Part shown: piece after piece, positions 1 through 11,814 of the stretch | How the letters are laid out: every line of letters begins with the position of its first letter | How positions within the stretch are numbered: position 1 is the stretch's first letter | Source: Orychophragmus violaceus | Taxonomy: Eukaryota; Streptophyta; Magnoliopsida; Brassicales; Brassicaceae | Length of the DNA: 64,000 bases | Assembly (NCBI GenBank): GCA_030180135.1 | Contig: CM058238.1 | Coordinates: 94,919,507 to 94,983,506 of the forward strand | Reading direction: 5' to 3' | Notes under the pieces: generated by a model | The model's input: only the letters and a program-made list of their open reading frames with translations | Database searches by the model: none | What the model was told of the DNA's origin: nothing | Made by a program: the position numbers and the translations under genes

Positions 1-72
1 GTCATGGAAACTTGCATTTTGGCCTTAGAATCCTTCTCGGCGGTGCATCTGGTCAGGATAATCCATCACGTC

Positions 73-222
73 AGTCAGTATGGCCGAGATAGTCCTTCCC
101 GTCAAATCGTTTCCATCCCGTTAGTCAGTATGGCCGAGATGGTCCTTCCCGTCAGTTCGTTTCCATCCCGTTAGTCAGTATGGCCGAGATAGTCCTTCCC
201 GTCAGTTTGTTTCCATCCCGTC
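73..222. repeat. Three tandem 50-bp subrepeats
   Basis: Units begin 'agtcagtatggccgagat' at 73, 123 and 173, exactly 50 bp apart. Each runs through 'ccttcccgtcagttcg' to 'ccatcccgt'. The first carries 'gtcaaatcg' and the second 'gatggtcc' as private variants. This is the smallest repeat level seen in the window and also builds the extra length of the 615-bp units. Confidence 0.9.
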
Positions 223-996
223 AGTCCATTAGAAGGTTTTGGCCTTAGGATCCTTCCCCCGGTGGATAGAATCAGTTTATCCTATCCCGTCATTGTTTTT
301 TCCACCAATTTCTTCACCAGACCTCTTTGTTATCCATTTGAGAGGTTTGGGTCTTGATAGTTTCAAAAAAACTCGAGTCAATTTTTTTCGGGTCAAGGAA
401 CCTTGGTTCTCGGTAGGCTATAACCTTCCAACGGTGTATAGACGGGTTTTTCGGGTCATTTGTTTTCCACCAATTTCTTCACCAGACCTCTTTTATATCC
501 CATTTTAAGGGTTTTGGTCATGATAGTTTCAAAAAACTCGATCCAATTCTTCCTGGGTCATGGAAACTTGCATTTTGGCCTTAGAATCCTTCTCGGCGGT
601 GCATCTGGTCAGGATAATCCATCCCGTTAGTCAGTATGGCCGAGATAGTCCTTCCCGTCAGTCCATTAGGAGGTTTTGGCCTTAGGATCCTTCCCCCGGT
701 GGATAGAATCAGTTTATCCTATCCAGTCATTGTTTTTTCCACCAATTTCTTTACCAGACCTCTTTGTTATCCATTTGAGAGGTTTGGGTCTTGATAGTTT
801 CAAAAAAACTCGAGTCAATTTTTCCGGGTCAAGGAACCTTGGTTCTCGGTAGGCTATAACCTTCCCACGGTGTATAGACGGGTTTTTCGGGTCATTTGTT
901 TTCCACCAATTTCTTCACCAGACCTCTTTTATATCCCATTTTAAGGGTTTTGGTCATGATAGTTTCAAAAAAACTCGATCCAATTCTTCCTGGGTC

Positions 997-3537
997 ATGG
1001 AAACTTGCATTTTGGCCTTAGAATCCTTCTCGGCGGTGCATCTGGTCAGGATAATCCATCACGTCAGTCAGTATGGCCGAGATAGTCCTTCCCGTCAGTT
1101 CGTTTCCATCCCGTTAGTCAATATGGCCGAGATAGTCCTTCACGTCAGTTATGGCCGAGATAGTCCTTCCCGTCATGGAAACTTGCATTTTGGCCTTAGA
1201 ATCCTTCTCGGCGGTTCATCTGGTCAGGATAATCCATCCCGTTAGTCAGTATGGCCGAGATAGTCCTTCCCGCCAGTCCATTAGTAGGTTTTGGCCTTAG
1301 GATCCTTCCCCCGGTGGATATAATCAGTTTATCCTATCCCGTCATTGTTTTTTCCACCAATTTCTTCACCAGACCTCTTTGTTATCCATTTGAGAGGTTT
1401 GGGTCTTGATAGTTTCAAAAAAACTCGAGTCAATTTTTTCGGGTCAAGGAACCTTGGTTCTCAGTAGGCTATAACCTTCCCACGGTGTATAGACGGGTTT
1501 TTCGGGTCATTTGTTTTCCACCAATTTCTTCACCAGACCTCTTTTATATCCCATTTTAAGGGTTTTGGTCATGATAGTTTCAAAAAAACTCGATCCAATT
1601 CTTCATGGGTCACGGAAACTTGCATTTTGGCCTTAGAATCCTTCTCGGCGGTGCATCTGGTCAGGATAATCCATCCCGTTAGTCAGTATGGCCGAGATTG
1701 TCCTTCCCGTCAGTCCATTAGGAGGTTTTGGCCTTAGGATCCTTCCCCCTGTGGATAGAATCAGTTTATCCTATCCCGTCATTGTTTTTTACAACAATTT
1801 CTTCACCAGACCTCTTTGTTATCCATTTGAGAGGTTTGGGTCTTGATAGTTTCAAAAAAACTCGAGTCAATTTTTTCGGGTCAAGGAACCTTGGTTCTCG
1901 GTAGGCTATAACCTTCCCACAGTGTATAGACGGGTTTTTCGGGTCATTTGTTTTCCACCAATTTCTTCACCAGACCTCTTTTATATCCCATTTTAAGGGT
2001 TTTGGTCATGATAGTTTCAAAAAAACTCGATCCAATTCTTCCTGGGTCATGGAAACTTGCATTTTGGCCTTAGAATCCTTCTCGGCGGTGCATCTGGTCA
2101 GGATAATCCATCCCGTTAGTCAGTATGGCCGAGATAGTCCTTCCCGTCAGTCCATTAGGAGGTTTTGGCCTTAGGATCCTTCCCCCGGTGGATAGAATCA
2201 GTTTATCCTATCCCGTCATTGTTTTTTCCACCAATTTCTTCACCAGACCTCTTTGTTATCCATTTGAGAGGTTTGGGTCTTGATAGTTTCAAAAAAACTC
2301 GAGTCAATTTTTTCGGGTCAAGGAACCTTGGTTCTCGGTAGGCTATAACCTTCCCACGGTGTATAGACGGGTTTTTCGGGTCATTTGTTTTCCACCAATT
2401 TCTTCACCAGACCTCTTTTATATCCCATTTTAAGGGTTTTGGTCATGATAGTTTCAAAAAAACTCGATCCAATTCTTCCTGGGTCATGGAAACTTGCATT
2501 TTGGCCTTAGAATCCTTTTCGGCGGTGCATCTGGTCAGGATAATCCATCACGTCAGTCAGTATGGCCGAGATAGTCCTTCCCGTCAGTTCGTTTCCATCC
2601 CGTTAGTCAGTATGGCCGAGATAGTCCTTCATGTCAGTTATGGCCGAGATAGTCCTACCCGTCATGGAAACTTGCATTTTGGCCTTAGAATCCTTCTCGG
2701 CGGTTCATCTGGTCAGGATAATCCATCCCGTTAGTCAGTATGGCCGAGATAGTCCTTCCCGTCAGTCCATTAGGAGGTTTTGGCCTTAGTATCCTTCCCC
2801 CGGTGGATAGAATCAGTTTATCCTATCCCGTCATTGTTTTTTCCACCAATTTCTTCACCAGACCTCTTTGTTATCCATTTGAGAGGTTTGGGTCTTGATA
2901 GTTTCAAAAAAACTCGAGTCAATTTTTTCGGGTCAAGGAACCTTGGTTCTCGGTAGGCTATAACCTTCCCACGGTGTATAGACGGGTTTTTCGGGTCATT
3001 TGTTTTCCACCAATTTCTTCACCAGACCTCTTTTATATCCCATTTTAAGGGTTTTGGTCATGATAGTTTCAAAAAAACTCGATCCAATTCTTCCTGGGTC
3101 ACGGAAACTTGCATTTTGGCCTTAGAATCCTTCTCGGCGGTTCATCTGGTCAGGATAATCCATCCCGTTAGTCAGTATGGCCGAGATAGTCCTTCCCGTC
3201 AGTCCATTAGGAGGTTTTGGCCTTAGGATCCTTCCCCCGGTGGATAGAATCAGTTTATCCTATCCAGTCATTGTTTTTTCCACCAATTTCTTTACCAGAC
3301 CTCTTTGTTATCCATTTGAGAGGTTTGGGTCTTGATAGTTTCAAAAAAACTCGAGTCAATTTTTCCGGGTCAAGGAACCTTGGTTCTCGGTAGGCTATAA
3401 CCTTCCCACGGTGTATAGACGGGTTTTTCGGGTCATTTGTTTTCCACCAATTTCTTCACCAGACCTCTTTTATATCCCATTTTAAGGGTTTTGGTCATGA
3501 TAGTTTCAAAAAAACTCGATCCAATTCTTCCTGGGTC
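997..3537. repeat. 2541-bp higher-order repeat, copy 1
   Basis: Five units in the order 615, 437, 437, 615, 437. Copy limits are set at the 'atggaaacttgc' of the first 615-bp unit, an arbitrary register. Copy-specific marks recur exactly 2541 bp apart in the next copies: 'atccagtcat' at 721, 3262 and 5803; the T in 'cttttcggcgg' of the second 615-bp unit; 'cacggaaac' in place of 'catggaaac' in the last 437-bp unit. This shows the whole five-unit block was amplified as one piece. Confidence 0.92.
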
Positions 3538-6078
3538 ATGGAAACTTGCATTTTGGCCTTAGAATCCTTCTCGGCGGTGCATCTGGTCAGGATAATCCAT
3601 CACGTCAGTCAGTATGGCCGAGATAGTCCTTCCCGTCAGTTCGTTTCCATCCCGTTAGTCAGTATGGCCGAGATAGTCCTTCACGTCAGTTATGGCCGAG
3701 ATAGTCCTTCCCGTCATGGAAACTTGCATTTTGGCCTTAGAATCCTTCTCGGCGGTTCATCTGGTCAGGATAATCCATCCCGTTAGTCAGTATGGCCGAG
3801 ATAGTCCTTCCCGCCAGTCCATTAGGAGGTTTTGGCCTTAGGATCCTTCCCCCGGTGGATAGAATCAGTTTATCCTATCCCGTCATTGTTTTTCCACCAA
3901 TTTCTTCACCATACCTCTTTGTTATCCATTTGAGAGGTTTGGGTCTTGATAGTTTCAAAAAAACTCGAGTCAATTTTTTCGGGTCAAGGAACCTTGGTTC
4001 TCGGTAGGCTATAACCTTCCCACGGTGTATAGACGGGTTTTTCGGGTCATTTGTTTTCCACCAATTTCTTCACCAGACCTCTTTTATATCCCATTTTAAG
4101 GGTTTTGGTCATGATAGTTTCAAAAAAACTCGATCCAATTCTTCATGGGTCACGGAAACTTGCATTTTGGCCTTAGAATCCTTCTCGGCGGTGCATCTGG
4201 TCAGGATAATCCATCCCGTTAGTCAGTATGGCCGAGATTGTCCTTCCCGTCAGTCCATTAGGAGGTTTTGGCCTTAGGATCCTTCCCCCTGTGGATAGAA
4301 TCAGTTTATCCTATCCCGTCATTGTTTTTTTACACCAATTTCTTCACCAGACCTCTTTGTTATCCATTTGAGAGGTTTTGGTCTTGATAGTTTCAAAAAA
4401 ACTCGAGTCAATTTTTTCGGGTCAAGGAACCTTGGTTCTCGGTAGGCTATAACCTTCCCACAGTGTATAGACGGGTTTTTCGGGTCATTTGTTTTCCACC
4501 AATTTCTTCACCAGACCTCTTTTATATCCCATTTTAAGGGTTTTGGTCATGATAGTTTCAAAAAAACTCGATCCAATTCTTCCTGGGTCATGGAAACTTG
4601 CATTTTGGCCTTAGAATCCTTCTCGGCGGTGCATCTGGTCAGGATAATCCATCCCGTTAGTCAGTATGGCCGAGATAGTCCTTCCCGTCAGTCCATTAGG
4701 AGGTTTTGGCCTTAGGATCCTTCCCCCGGTGGATAGAATCAGTTTATCCTATCCCGTCATTGTTTTTTCCACCAATTTCTTCACCAGACCTCTTTGTTAT
4801 CCATTTGAGAGGTTTGGGTCTTGATAGTTTCAAAAAAACTCGAGTCAATTTTTTCGGGTCAAGGAACCTTGGTTCTCGGTAGGCTATAACCTTCCCACGG
4901 TGTATAGACTGGTTTTTCGGGTCATTTGTTTTCCACCAATTTCTTCACCAGACCTCTTTTATATCCCATTTTAAGGGTTTTGGTCATGATAGTTTCAAAA
5001 AAACTCGATCCAATTCTTCCTGGGTCATGGAAACTTGCATTTTGGCCTTAGAATCCTTTTCGGCGGTGCATCTGGTCAGGATAATCCATCACGTCAGTCA
5101 GTATGGCCGAGATAGTCCTTCCCGTCAGTTTGTTTCCATCCCGTTAGTCAGTATGGCCGAGATAGTCCTTCATGTCAGTTATGGCCGAGATAGTCCTTCC
5201 CGTCATGGAAACTTGCATTTTGGCCTTAGAATCCTTCTCGGCGGTTCATCTGGTCAGGATAATCCATCCCGTTAGTCAGTATGGCCGAGATAGTCCTTCC
5301 CGTCAGTCCATTAGGAGGTTTTGGCCTTAGTATCCTTCCCCCGGTGGATAGAATCAGTTTATCCTATCCCGTCATTGTTTTTTCCACCAATTTCTTCACC
5401 AGACCTCTTTGTTATCCATTTGAGAGGTTTGGGTCTTGATAGTTTCAAAAAAACTCGAGTCAATTTTTTCGGGTCAAGGAACCTTGGTTCTCGGTAGGCT
5501 ATAACCTTCCCACGGTGTATAGACGGGTTTTTCGGGTCATTTGTTTTCCACCAATTTCTTCACCAGACCTCTTTTATATCCCATTTTAAGGGTTTTGGTC
5601 ATGATAGTTTCAAAAAAACTCGATCCAATTCTTCCTGGGTCACGGAAACTTGCATTTTGGCCTTAGAATCCTTCTCGGCGGTTCATCTGGTCAGGATAAT
5701 CCATCCCGTTAGTCAGTATGGCCGAGATAGTCCTTCCCGTCAGTCCATTAGGAGGTTTTGGCCTTAGGATCCTTCCCCCGGTGGATAGAATCAGTTTATC
5801 CTATCCAGTCATTGTTTTTTCCACCAATTTCTTTACCAGACCTCTTTGTTATCCATTTGAGAGGTTTGGGTCTTGATAGTTTCAAAAAAACTCGAGTCAA
5901 TTTTTCCGGGTCAAGGAACCTTGGTTCTCGGTAGGCTATAAACTTCCCACGGTGTATAGACGGGTTTTTCGGGTCATTTGTTTTCCACCAATTTCTTCAC
6001 CAGACCTCTTTTATATCCCATTTTAAGGGTTTTGGTCATGATAGTTTCAAAAAAACTCGATCCAATTCTTCCTGGGTC
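3538..6078. repeat. 2541-bp higher-order repeat, copy 2
   Basis: Same five-unit order and diagnostic bases as copy 1. It carries a private 'tatagactgg' variant at about 4904, where most copies have 'tatagacggg'. That variant is inherited by the corresponding unit of the next copy, so copies 2 and 3 are closer to each other than to copy 1. Confidence 0.92.
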
Positions 6079-9056
6079 ATGGAAACTTGCATTTTGGCCT
6101 TAGAATCCTTCTCGGCGGTGCATCTGGTCAGGATAATCCATCACGTCAGTCAGTGTGGCCGAGATAGTCCTTCCCGTCAGTTCGTTTCCATCCCGTTAGT
6201 CAGTATGGGCGAGATAGTCCTTCACGTCAGTTATGGCCAAGATAGTCCTTCCCGTCATGGAAACTTGCATTTTGGCCTTAGAATCCTTCTCGGCGGTTCA
6301 TCTGGTCAGGATAATCCATCCCGTTAGTCAGTATGGCCGAGATAGTCTTTCCCGCCAGTCCATTAGGAGGTTTTGGCCTTAGGATCCTTCCCCCGGTGGA
6401 TAGAATCAGTTTATCCTATCCCGTCATTGTTTTTTCCACCAATTTCTTCACCAGACCTCTTTGTTATCCATTTGAGAGGTTTGGGTCTTGATAGTTTCAA
6501 AAAAACTCGAGTCAATTTTTTCGGGTCAAGGAACCTTGGTTCTCGGTAGGCTATAACCTTCCCACGGTGTATAGACGGGTTTTTCGGGTCATTTGTTTTC
6601 CACCAATTTCTTCACCAGACCTCTTTTATATCCCATTTTAAGGGTTTTGGTCATGATAGTTTCAAAAAAACTCGATCCAATTCTTCATGGGTCACGGAAA
6701 CTTGCATTTTGGCCTTAGAATCCTTCTCGGCGGTGCATCTGGTCAGGATAATCCATCCCGTTAGTCAGTATGGCCGAGATTGTCCTTCCCGTCAGTCCAT
6801 TAGGAGGTTTTGGCCTTAGGATCCTTCCCCCTGTGGATAGAATCAGTTTATCCTATCCTGTCATTGTTTTTTACACCAATTTCTTCACCAGACCTCTTTG
6901 TTATCCATTTGAGAGGTTTGGGTCTTGATAGTTTCAAAAAAACTCGAGTCAATTTTTTCGGGTCAAGGAACCTTGGTTCTCGGTAGGCTATAACCTTCCC
7001 ACAGTGTATAGACGGGTTTTTCGGGTCATTTGTTTTCCACCAATTTCTTCACCAGACCTCTTTTATATCCCATTTTAAGGGTTTTGGTCATGATAGTTTC
7101 AAAAAAACTCGATCCAATTCTTCCTGGGTCATGGAAACTTGCATTTTGGCCTTAGAATCCTTCTCGGCGGTGCATCTGGTCAGGATAATCCATCCCGTTA
7201 GTCAGTATGGCCGAGATAGTCCTTCCCGTCAGTCCATTAGGAGGTTTTGGCCTTAGGATCCTTCCCCCGGTGGATAGAATCAGTTTATCCTATCCCGTCA
7301 TTGTTTTTTCCACCAATTTCTTCACCAGACCTCTTTGTTATCCATTTGAGAGGTTTGGGTCTTGATAGTTTCAAAAAAACTCGAGTCAATTTTTTCGGGT
7401 CAAGGAACCTTGGTTCTCGGTAGGCTATAACCTTCCCACGGTGTATAGACTGGTTTTTCGGGTCATTTGTTTTCCACCAATTTCTTCACCAGACCTCTTT
7501 TATATCCCATTTTAAGGGTTTTGGTCATGATAGTTTCAAAAAAACTCGATCCAATTCTTCCTGGGTCATGGAAACTTGCATTTTGGCCTTAGAATCCTTC
7601 TCGGCGGTGCATCTGGTCAGGATAATCCATCCCGTTAGTCAGTATGGCCGAGATAGTCCTTCCCGTCAGTCCATTAGGAGGTTTTGGCCTTAGGATCCTT
7701 CCCCCGGTGGATAGAATCAGTTTATCCTATCCCGTCATTGTTTTTTCCACCAATTTCTTCACCAGACCTCTTTGTTATCCATTTGAGAGGTTTGGGTCTT
7801 GATAGTTTCAAAAAAACTCGAGTCAATTTTTTCGGGTCAAGGAACCTTGGTTCTCGGTAGGCTATAACCTTCCCACGGTGTATAGACTGGTTTTTCGGGT
7901 CATTTGTTTTCCACCAATTTCTTCACCAGACCTCTTTTATATCCCATTTTAAGGGTTTTGGTCATGATAGTTTCAAAAAAACTCGATCCAATTCTTCCTG
8001 GGTCATGGAAACTTGCATTTTGGCCTTAGAATCCTTTTCGGCGGTGCATCTGGTCAGGATAATCCATCACGTCAGTCAGTATGGCCGAGATAGTCCTTCC
8101 CGTCAGTTCGTTTCCATCCCGTTAGTCAGTATGGCCGAGATAGTCCTTCATGTCAGTTATGGCCGAGATAGTCCTTCCCGTCATGGAAACTTGCATTTTG
8201 GCCTTAGAATCCTTCTCGGCGGTTCATCTGGTCAGGATAATCCATCCCGTTAGTCAGTATGGCCGAGATAGTCCTTCCCGTCAGTCCATTAGGAGGTTTT
8301 GGCCTTAGTATCCTTCCCCCGGTGGATAGAATCAGTTTATCCTATCCCGTCATTGTTTTTTCCACCAATTTCTTCACCAGACCTCTTTGTTATCCATTTG
8401 AGAGGTTTGGGTCTTGATAGTTTCAAAAAAACTCGAGTCAATTTTTTCGGGTCAAGGAACCTTGGTTCTCGGTAGGCTATAACCTTCCCACGGTGTATAG
8501 ACGGGTTTTTCGGGTCATTTGTTTTCCACCAATTTCTTCACCAGACCTCTTTTATATCCCATTTTAAGGGTTTTGGTCATGATAGTTTCAAAAAAACTCG
8601 ATCCAATTCTTCCTGGGTCACGGAAACTTGCATTTTGGCCTTAGAATCCTTCTCGGCGGTTCATCTGGTCAGGATAATCCATCCCGTTAGTCAGTATGGC
8701 CGAGATAGTCCTTCCCGTCAGTCCATTAGGAGGTTTTGGCCTTAGGATCCTTCCCCCGGTGGATAGAATCAGTTTATCCTATCCAGTCATTGTTTTTTCC
8801 ACCAATTTCTTTACCAGACCTCTTTGTTATCCATTTGAGAGGTTTGGGTCTTGATAGTTTCAAAAAAACTCGAGTCAATTTTTCCGGGTCAAGGAACCTT
8901 GGTTCTCGGTAGGCTATAAACTTCCCACGGTGTATAGACGGGTTTTTCGGGTCATTTGTTTTCCACCAATTTCTTCACCAGACCTCTTTTATATCCCATT
9001 TTAAGGGTTTTGGTCATGATAGTTTCAAAAAAACTCGATCCAATTCTTCCTGGGTC
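6079..9056. repeat. 2541-bp higher-order repeat, copy 3, expanded by one 437-bp unit (2978 bp)
   Basis: The distance to the next equivalent start is 2978 bp, exactly 2541 + 437. The extra unit is a duplicate of its neighbour: 7131-7567 and 7568-8004 both carry the otherwise rare 'tatagactgg' variant. The first 615-bp unit also has 'cagtgtggcc', 'atgggcgag' and 'atggccaag' variants shared with the copy starting at 9057. Confidence 0.92.
7131..8004. repeat. Recent tandem duplication of a single 437-bp unit
   Basis: Two adjacent 437-bp units, starting at 7131 and 7568, look identical by eye and share the rare T in 'tatagactgg' (about 7448 and 7885). The unit at the same HOR position in the previous copy (about 4904) has the same variant once. 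This is a one-unit gain, as expected from unequal exchange. Confidence 0.85.
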
Positions 9057-11021
9057 ATGGAAACTTGCATTTTGGCCTTAGAATCCTTCTCGGCGGTGCA
9101 TCTGGTCAGGATAATCCATCACGTCAGTCAGTGTGGCCGAGATAGTCCTTCCCGTCAGTTCGTTTCCATCCCGTTAGTCAGTATGGGCGAGATAGTCCTT
9201 CACGTCAGTTATGGCCAAGATAGTCCTTCCCGTCAAGGAAACTTGCATTTTGGCCTTAGAATCCTTCTCGGCGGTTCATCTGGTCAGGATAATCCATCCC
9301 GTTAGTCAGTATGGCCGAGATAGTCTTTCCCGCCAGTCCATTAGGAGGTTTTGGCCTTAGGATCCTTCCCCCGGTGGATAGAATCAGTTTATCCTATCCC
9401 GTCATTGTTTTTTCCACCAATTTCTTCACCAGACCTCTTTGTTATCCATTTGAGAGGTTTGGGTCTTGATAGTTTCAAAAAAACTCGAGTCAATTTTTTC
9501 GGGTCAAGGAACCTTGGTTCTCGGTAGGCTATAACCTTCCCACGGTGTATAGACGGGTTTTTCGGGTCATTTGTTTTCCACCAATTTCTTCACCAGACCT
9601 CTTTTATATCCCATTTTAAGGGTTTTGGTCATGATAGTTTCAAAAAAACTCGATCCAATTCTTCATGGGTCACGGAAACTTGCATTTTGGCCTTAGAATC
9701 CTTCTCGGCGGTGCATCTGGTCAGGATAATCCATCCCGTTAGTCAGTATGGCCGAGATTGTCCTTCCCGTCAGTCCATTAGGAGGTTTTGGCCTTAGGAT
9801 CCTTCCCCCTGTGGATAGAATCAGTTTATCCTATCCCGTCATTGTTTTTTACACCAATTTCTTCACCAGACCTCTTTGTTATCCATTTGAGAGGTTTGGG
9901 TCTTGATAGTTTCAAAAAAACTCGAGTCAATTTTTGCGGGTCAAGGAACCTTGGTTCTCGGTAGGCTATAACCTTCCCACAGTGTATAGACGGGTTTTTC
10001 GGGTCATTTGTTTTCCACCAATTTCTTCACCAGACCTCTTTTATATCCCATTTTAAGGGTTTTGGTCATGATAGTTTCAAAAAAACTCGATCCAATTCTT
10101 CCTGGGTCATGGAAACTTGCATTTTGGCCTTAGAATCCTTCTCGGCGGTGCATCTGGTCAGGATAATCCATCCCGTTAGTCAGTATGGCCGAGATAGTCC
10201 TTCCCGTCAGTCCATTAGGAGGTTTTGGCCTTAGGATCCTTCCCCCGGTGGATAGAATCAGTTTATCCTATCCCGTCATTGTTTTTTCCACCAATTTCTT
10301 CACCAGACCTCTTTGTTATCCATTTGAGAGGTTTGGGTCTTGATAGTTTCAAAAAAACTCGAGTCAATTTTTTCGGGTCAAGGAACCTTGGTTCTCGGTA
10401 GGCTATAACCTTCCCACGGTGTATAGACGGGTTTTTCGGGTCATTTGTTTTCCACCAATTTCTTCACCAGACCTCTTTTATATCCCATTTTAAGGGTTTT
10501 GGTCATGATAGTTTCAAAAAAACTCGATCCAATTCTTCCTGGGTCATGGAAACTTGCATTTTGGCCTTAGAATCCTTTTCGGCGGTGCATCTGGTCAGGA
10601 TAATCCATCACGTCAGTCAGTATGGCCGAGATAGTCCTTCCCGTCAGTTCGTTTCCATCCCGTTAGTCAGTATGGCCGAGATAGTCCTTCATGTCAGTTA
10701 TGGCCGAGATAGTCCTTCCCGTCATGGAAACTTGCATTTTGGCCTTAGAATCCTTCTCGGCGGTTCATCTGGTCAGGATAATCCATCCCGTTAGTCACTA
10801 TGGCCGAGATAGTCTTTCCCGGCAGTCCATTAGGAGGTTTTGGCCTTAGGATCCTTCCCCCGGTGGATAGAATCAGTTTATCCTATCCCGTCATTGTTTT
10901 TTCCACCAATTTCTTCACCAGACCTCTTTGTTATCCATTTGAGAAGTTTGGGTCTTGATAGTTTCAAAAAAACTCGAGTCAATTTTTTCGGGTCAAGGAA
11001 CCTTGGTTCTCGGTAGGCTAT
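9057..11021. repeat. 2541-bp higher-order repeat, copy 4, broken by copia insertion
   Basis: It begins as copy 3 does (variants 'cagtgtggcc' and 'atgggcgag'), proceeds 615-437-437, then a second 615-bp unit at 10546. The tail of that unit reads 'agtctttcccggcagtcc' near 10812, unlike the equivalent unit in copies 1-3, which has 'cttcccgtcagtcc'. The retrotransposon interrupts it after 11021. Confidence 0.85.
11017..11021. other. Target site duplication, left (GCTAT)
   Basis: GCTAT lies immediately before the 5' LTR and again at 18327-18331 immediately after the 3' LTR. Five bases is the normal copia target duplication. The uninterrupted satellite has this sequence once, within 'aggctataacc'. 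Confidence 0.95.
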
Positions 11022-11659
11022 TGTTGGAATTGTGTCCAGTAATCTCGGTACTGTCTCTAGAAAGTAAGAGTATGTCAAAGATCAGACATAAGTCATATAA
11101 TACTGGGGGTCATGATGGCTTGCTAGAGTCCGCTCATGATCTATAAGTCTTGGACTTATTGCCTTTATTATATGATCCCATATGGGTCACACGCCTAAGC
11201 TAACGGGAAATCACGAAGGAACGGTTTAGCAGAAGTACGGTAAAAGTGCTAGGCATTTACTGTACTTGGAGAGACTAAAAGGCCTGATTAAATCCATGGG
11301 ATTTAATCAGAACTAAGAATTGGGCCCAAAAGCCCATGAGAACAAAAGGGAGTTTTAATGAATAAAACTTGACCTAAAGCTCTCTAATTCCTTAGTTCTT
11401 CTGCGCCACCTTTCCTCTCTCTCTGCGCCTCCTCTCTGTCTGGTCTAGCAGCCGTTTTCTGTGATCGCGTGTGTGACCCTTTGGAGGATTCATCCCTCGG
11501 TGTTTCTTTCTGATCTCTGACCTGTTCTATCTCTTCCGCTGCAACAAACAGGTAAAAGGTGAGATCATCTAATGTTTCTATTCAAGAGAACCTAGATCCG
11601 TATGTTTAGGTTGATATGAATCTGTGAATTGAATCAGGATCAACTAAACGGTTCCTACA
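11022..11659 (+). repeat. 5' LTR of the copia element (638 bp)
   Basis: Begins TGTTGGAATTG and ends TTCCTACA. It should carry promoter and polyadenylation functions. Candidate signals are a TATA-like 'tattatatga' near 11166, a 10-bp palindrome 'cccatatggg' at 11177-11186, and AATAAA at 11361-11366, but the U3/R/U5 borders cannot be fixed by eye. A pyrimidine-rich CT run spans about 11410-11440. It differs from the 3' LTR at two places: 'catttactgtac' here against 'catttaatgtac', and 'ggtgagatc' here against 'ggtgcgatc'. Confidence 0.96.
11234..11266 (+). promoter_or_regulatory. Inverted repeat (hairpin) inside the 5' LTR
   Basis: 'agtacggtaaa' and 'tttactgtact' form an 11-bp stem with one G-T type mismatch around an 11-nt loop. 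The related solo LTR at 53898-53932 has the same structure with a perfect 12-bp stem. In the 3' LTR (near 17901-17933) one arm has changed to 'tttaatgtact', which weakens the stem. Conservation across two LTR subfamilies suggests a role in the transcript, but this is inference. Confidence 0.55.
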
Positions 11660-11660
11660 G

Positions 11661-11673
11661 TGGTATCAGAGCC
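11661..11673 (+). other. Primer binding site (initiator Met tRNA type)
   Basis: TGGTATCAGAGCC lies one base after the LTR. It is complementary to the 3' end of plant initiator methionine tRNA, the usual primer for minus-strand synthesis in plant copia elements. The site is intact. Confidence 0.93.
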
Positions 11674-11814
11674 ATTGGTTCTTAGGATTTCTTGTTTAGA
11701 TTCATTGTTTAGGTTGTTTAATCTGTTTAGAAGTGTTTTGAATCCATTACTGATAAGAAAAACACTTAAGAAACTGAATTAAATCCTGAACAAACGTTTG
11801 AAATCACAAAACCG

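Larger units (their letters stand above)
1..11021. repeat. Satellite domain I, left arm (437/615-bp units)
   Basis: This is a continuous tandem array with no module D. The 437-bp unit runs from one 'ggaggttttggcctt' to the next (for example 1721 to 2158). The 615-bp unit is the same sequence plus 178 bp made by duplicating the 'atggaaacttgc' segment (starts at 997 and 1175) and adding 50-bp subrepeats. Most units keep a BamHI site (ggatcc) and an XhoI site (ctcgag) at fixed positions. Units are near-identical by eye, differing at scattered single bases that recur at HOR spacing. Open frames of 82 codons recur once per 615-bp unit; they are the repeat in frame, with no recognisable domain, and are not treated as genes. 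Confidence 0.95.

Noticed and set aside
73..222. 50-bp direct repeats as a possible CRISPR array
   Set aside because: There are no unique spacers; repeats abut each other, and the context is a plant satellite with a eukaryotic retrotransposon.
997..1245. 82-codon open frames repeated at fixed spacing (997, 2486, 3538, 5027 and onward), and 110-123-codon frames in 33-62 kb
   Set aside because: They are the satellite unit read in frame: same sequence in every unit, no recognisable domain, both strands open in places, and indels elsewhere break the frame freely. Conservation reflects recent DNA amplification, not protein selection.
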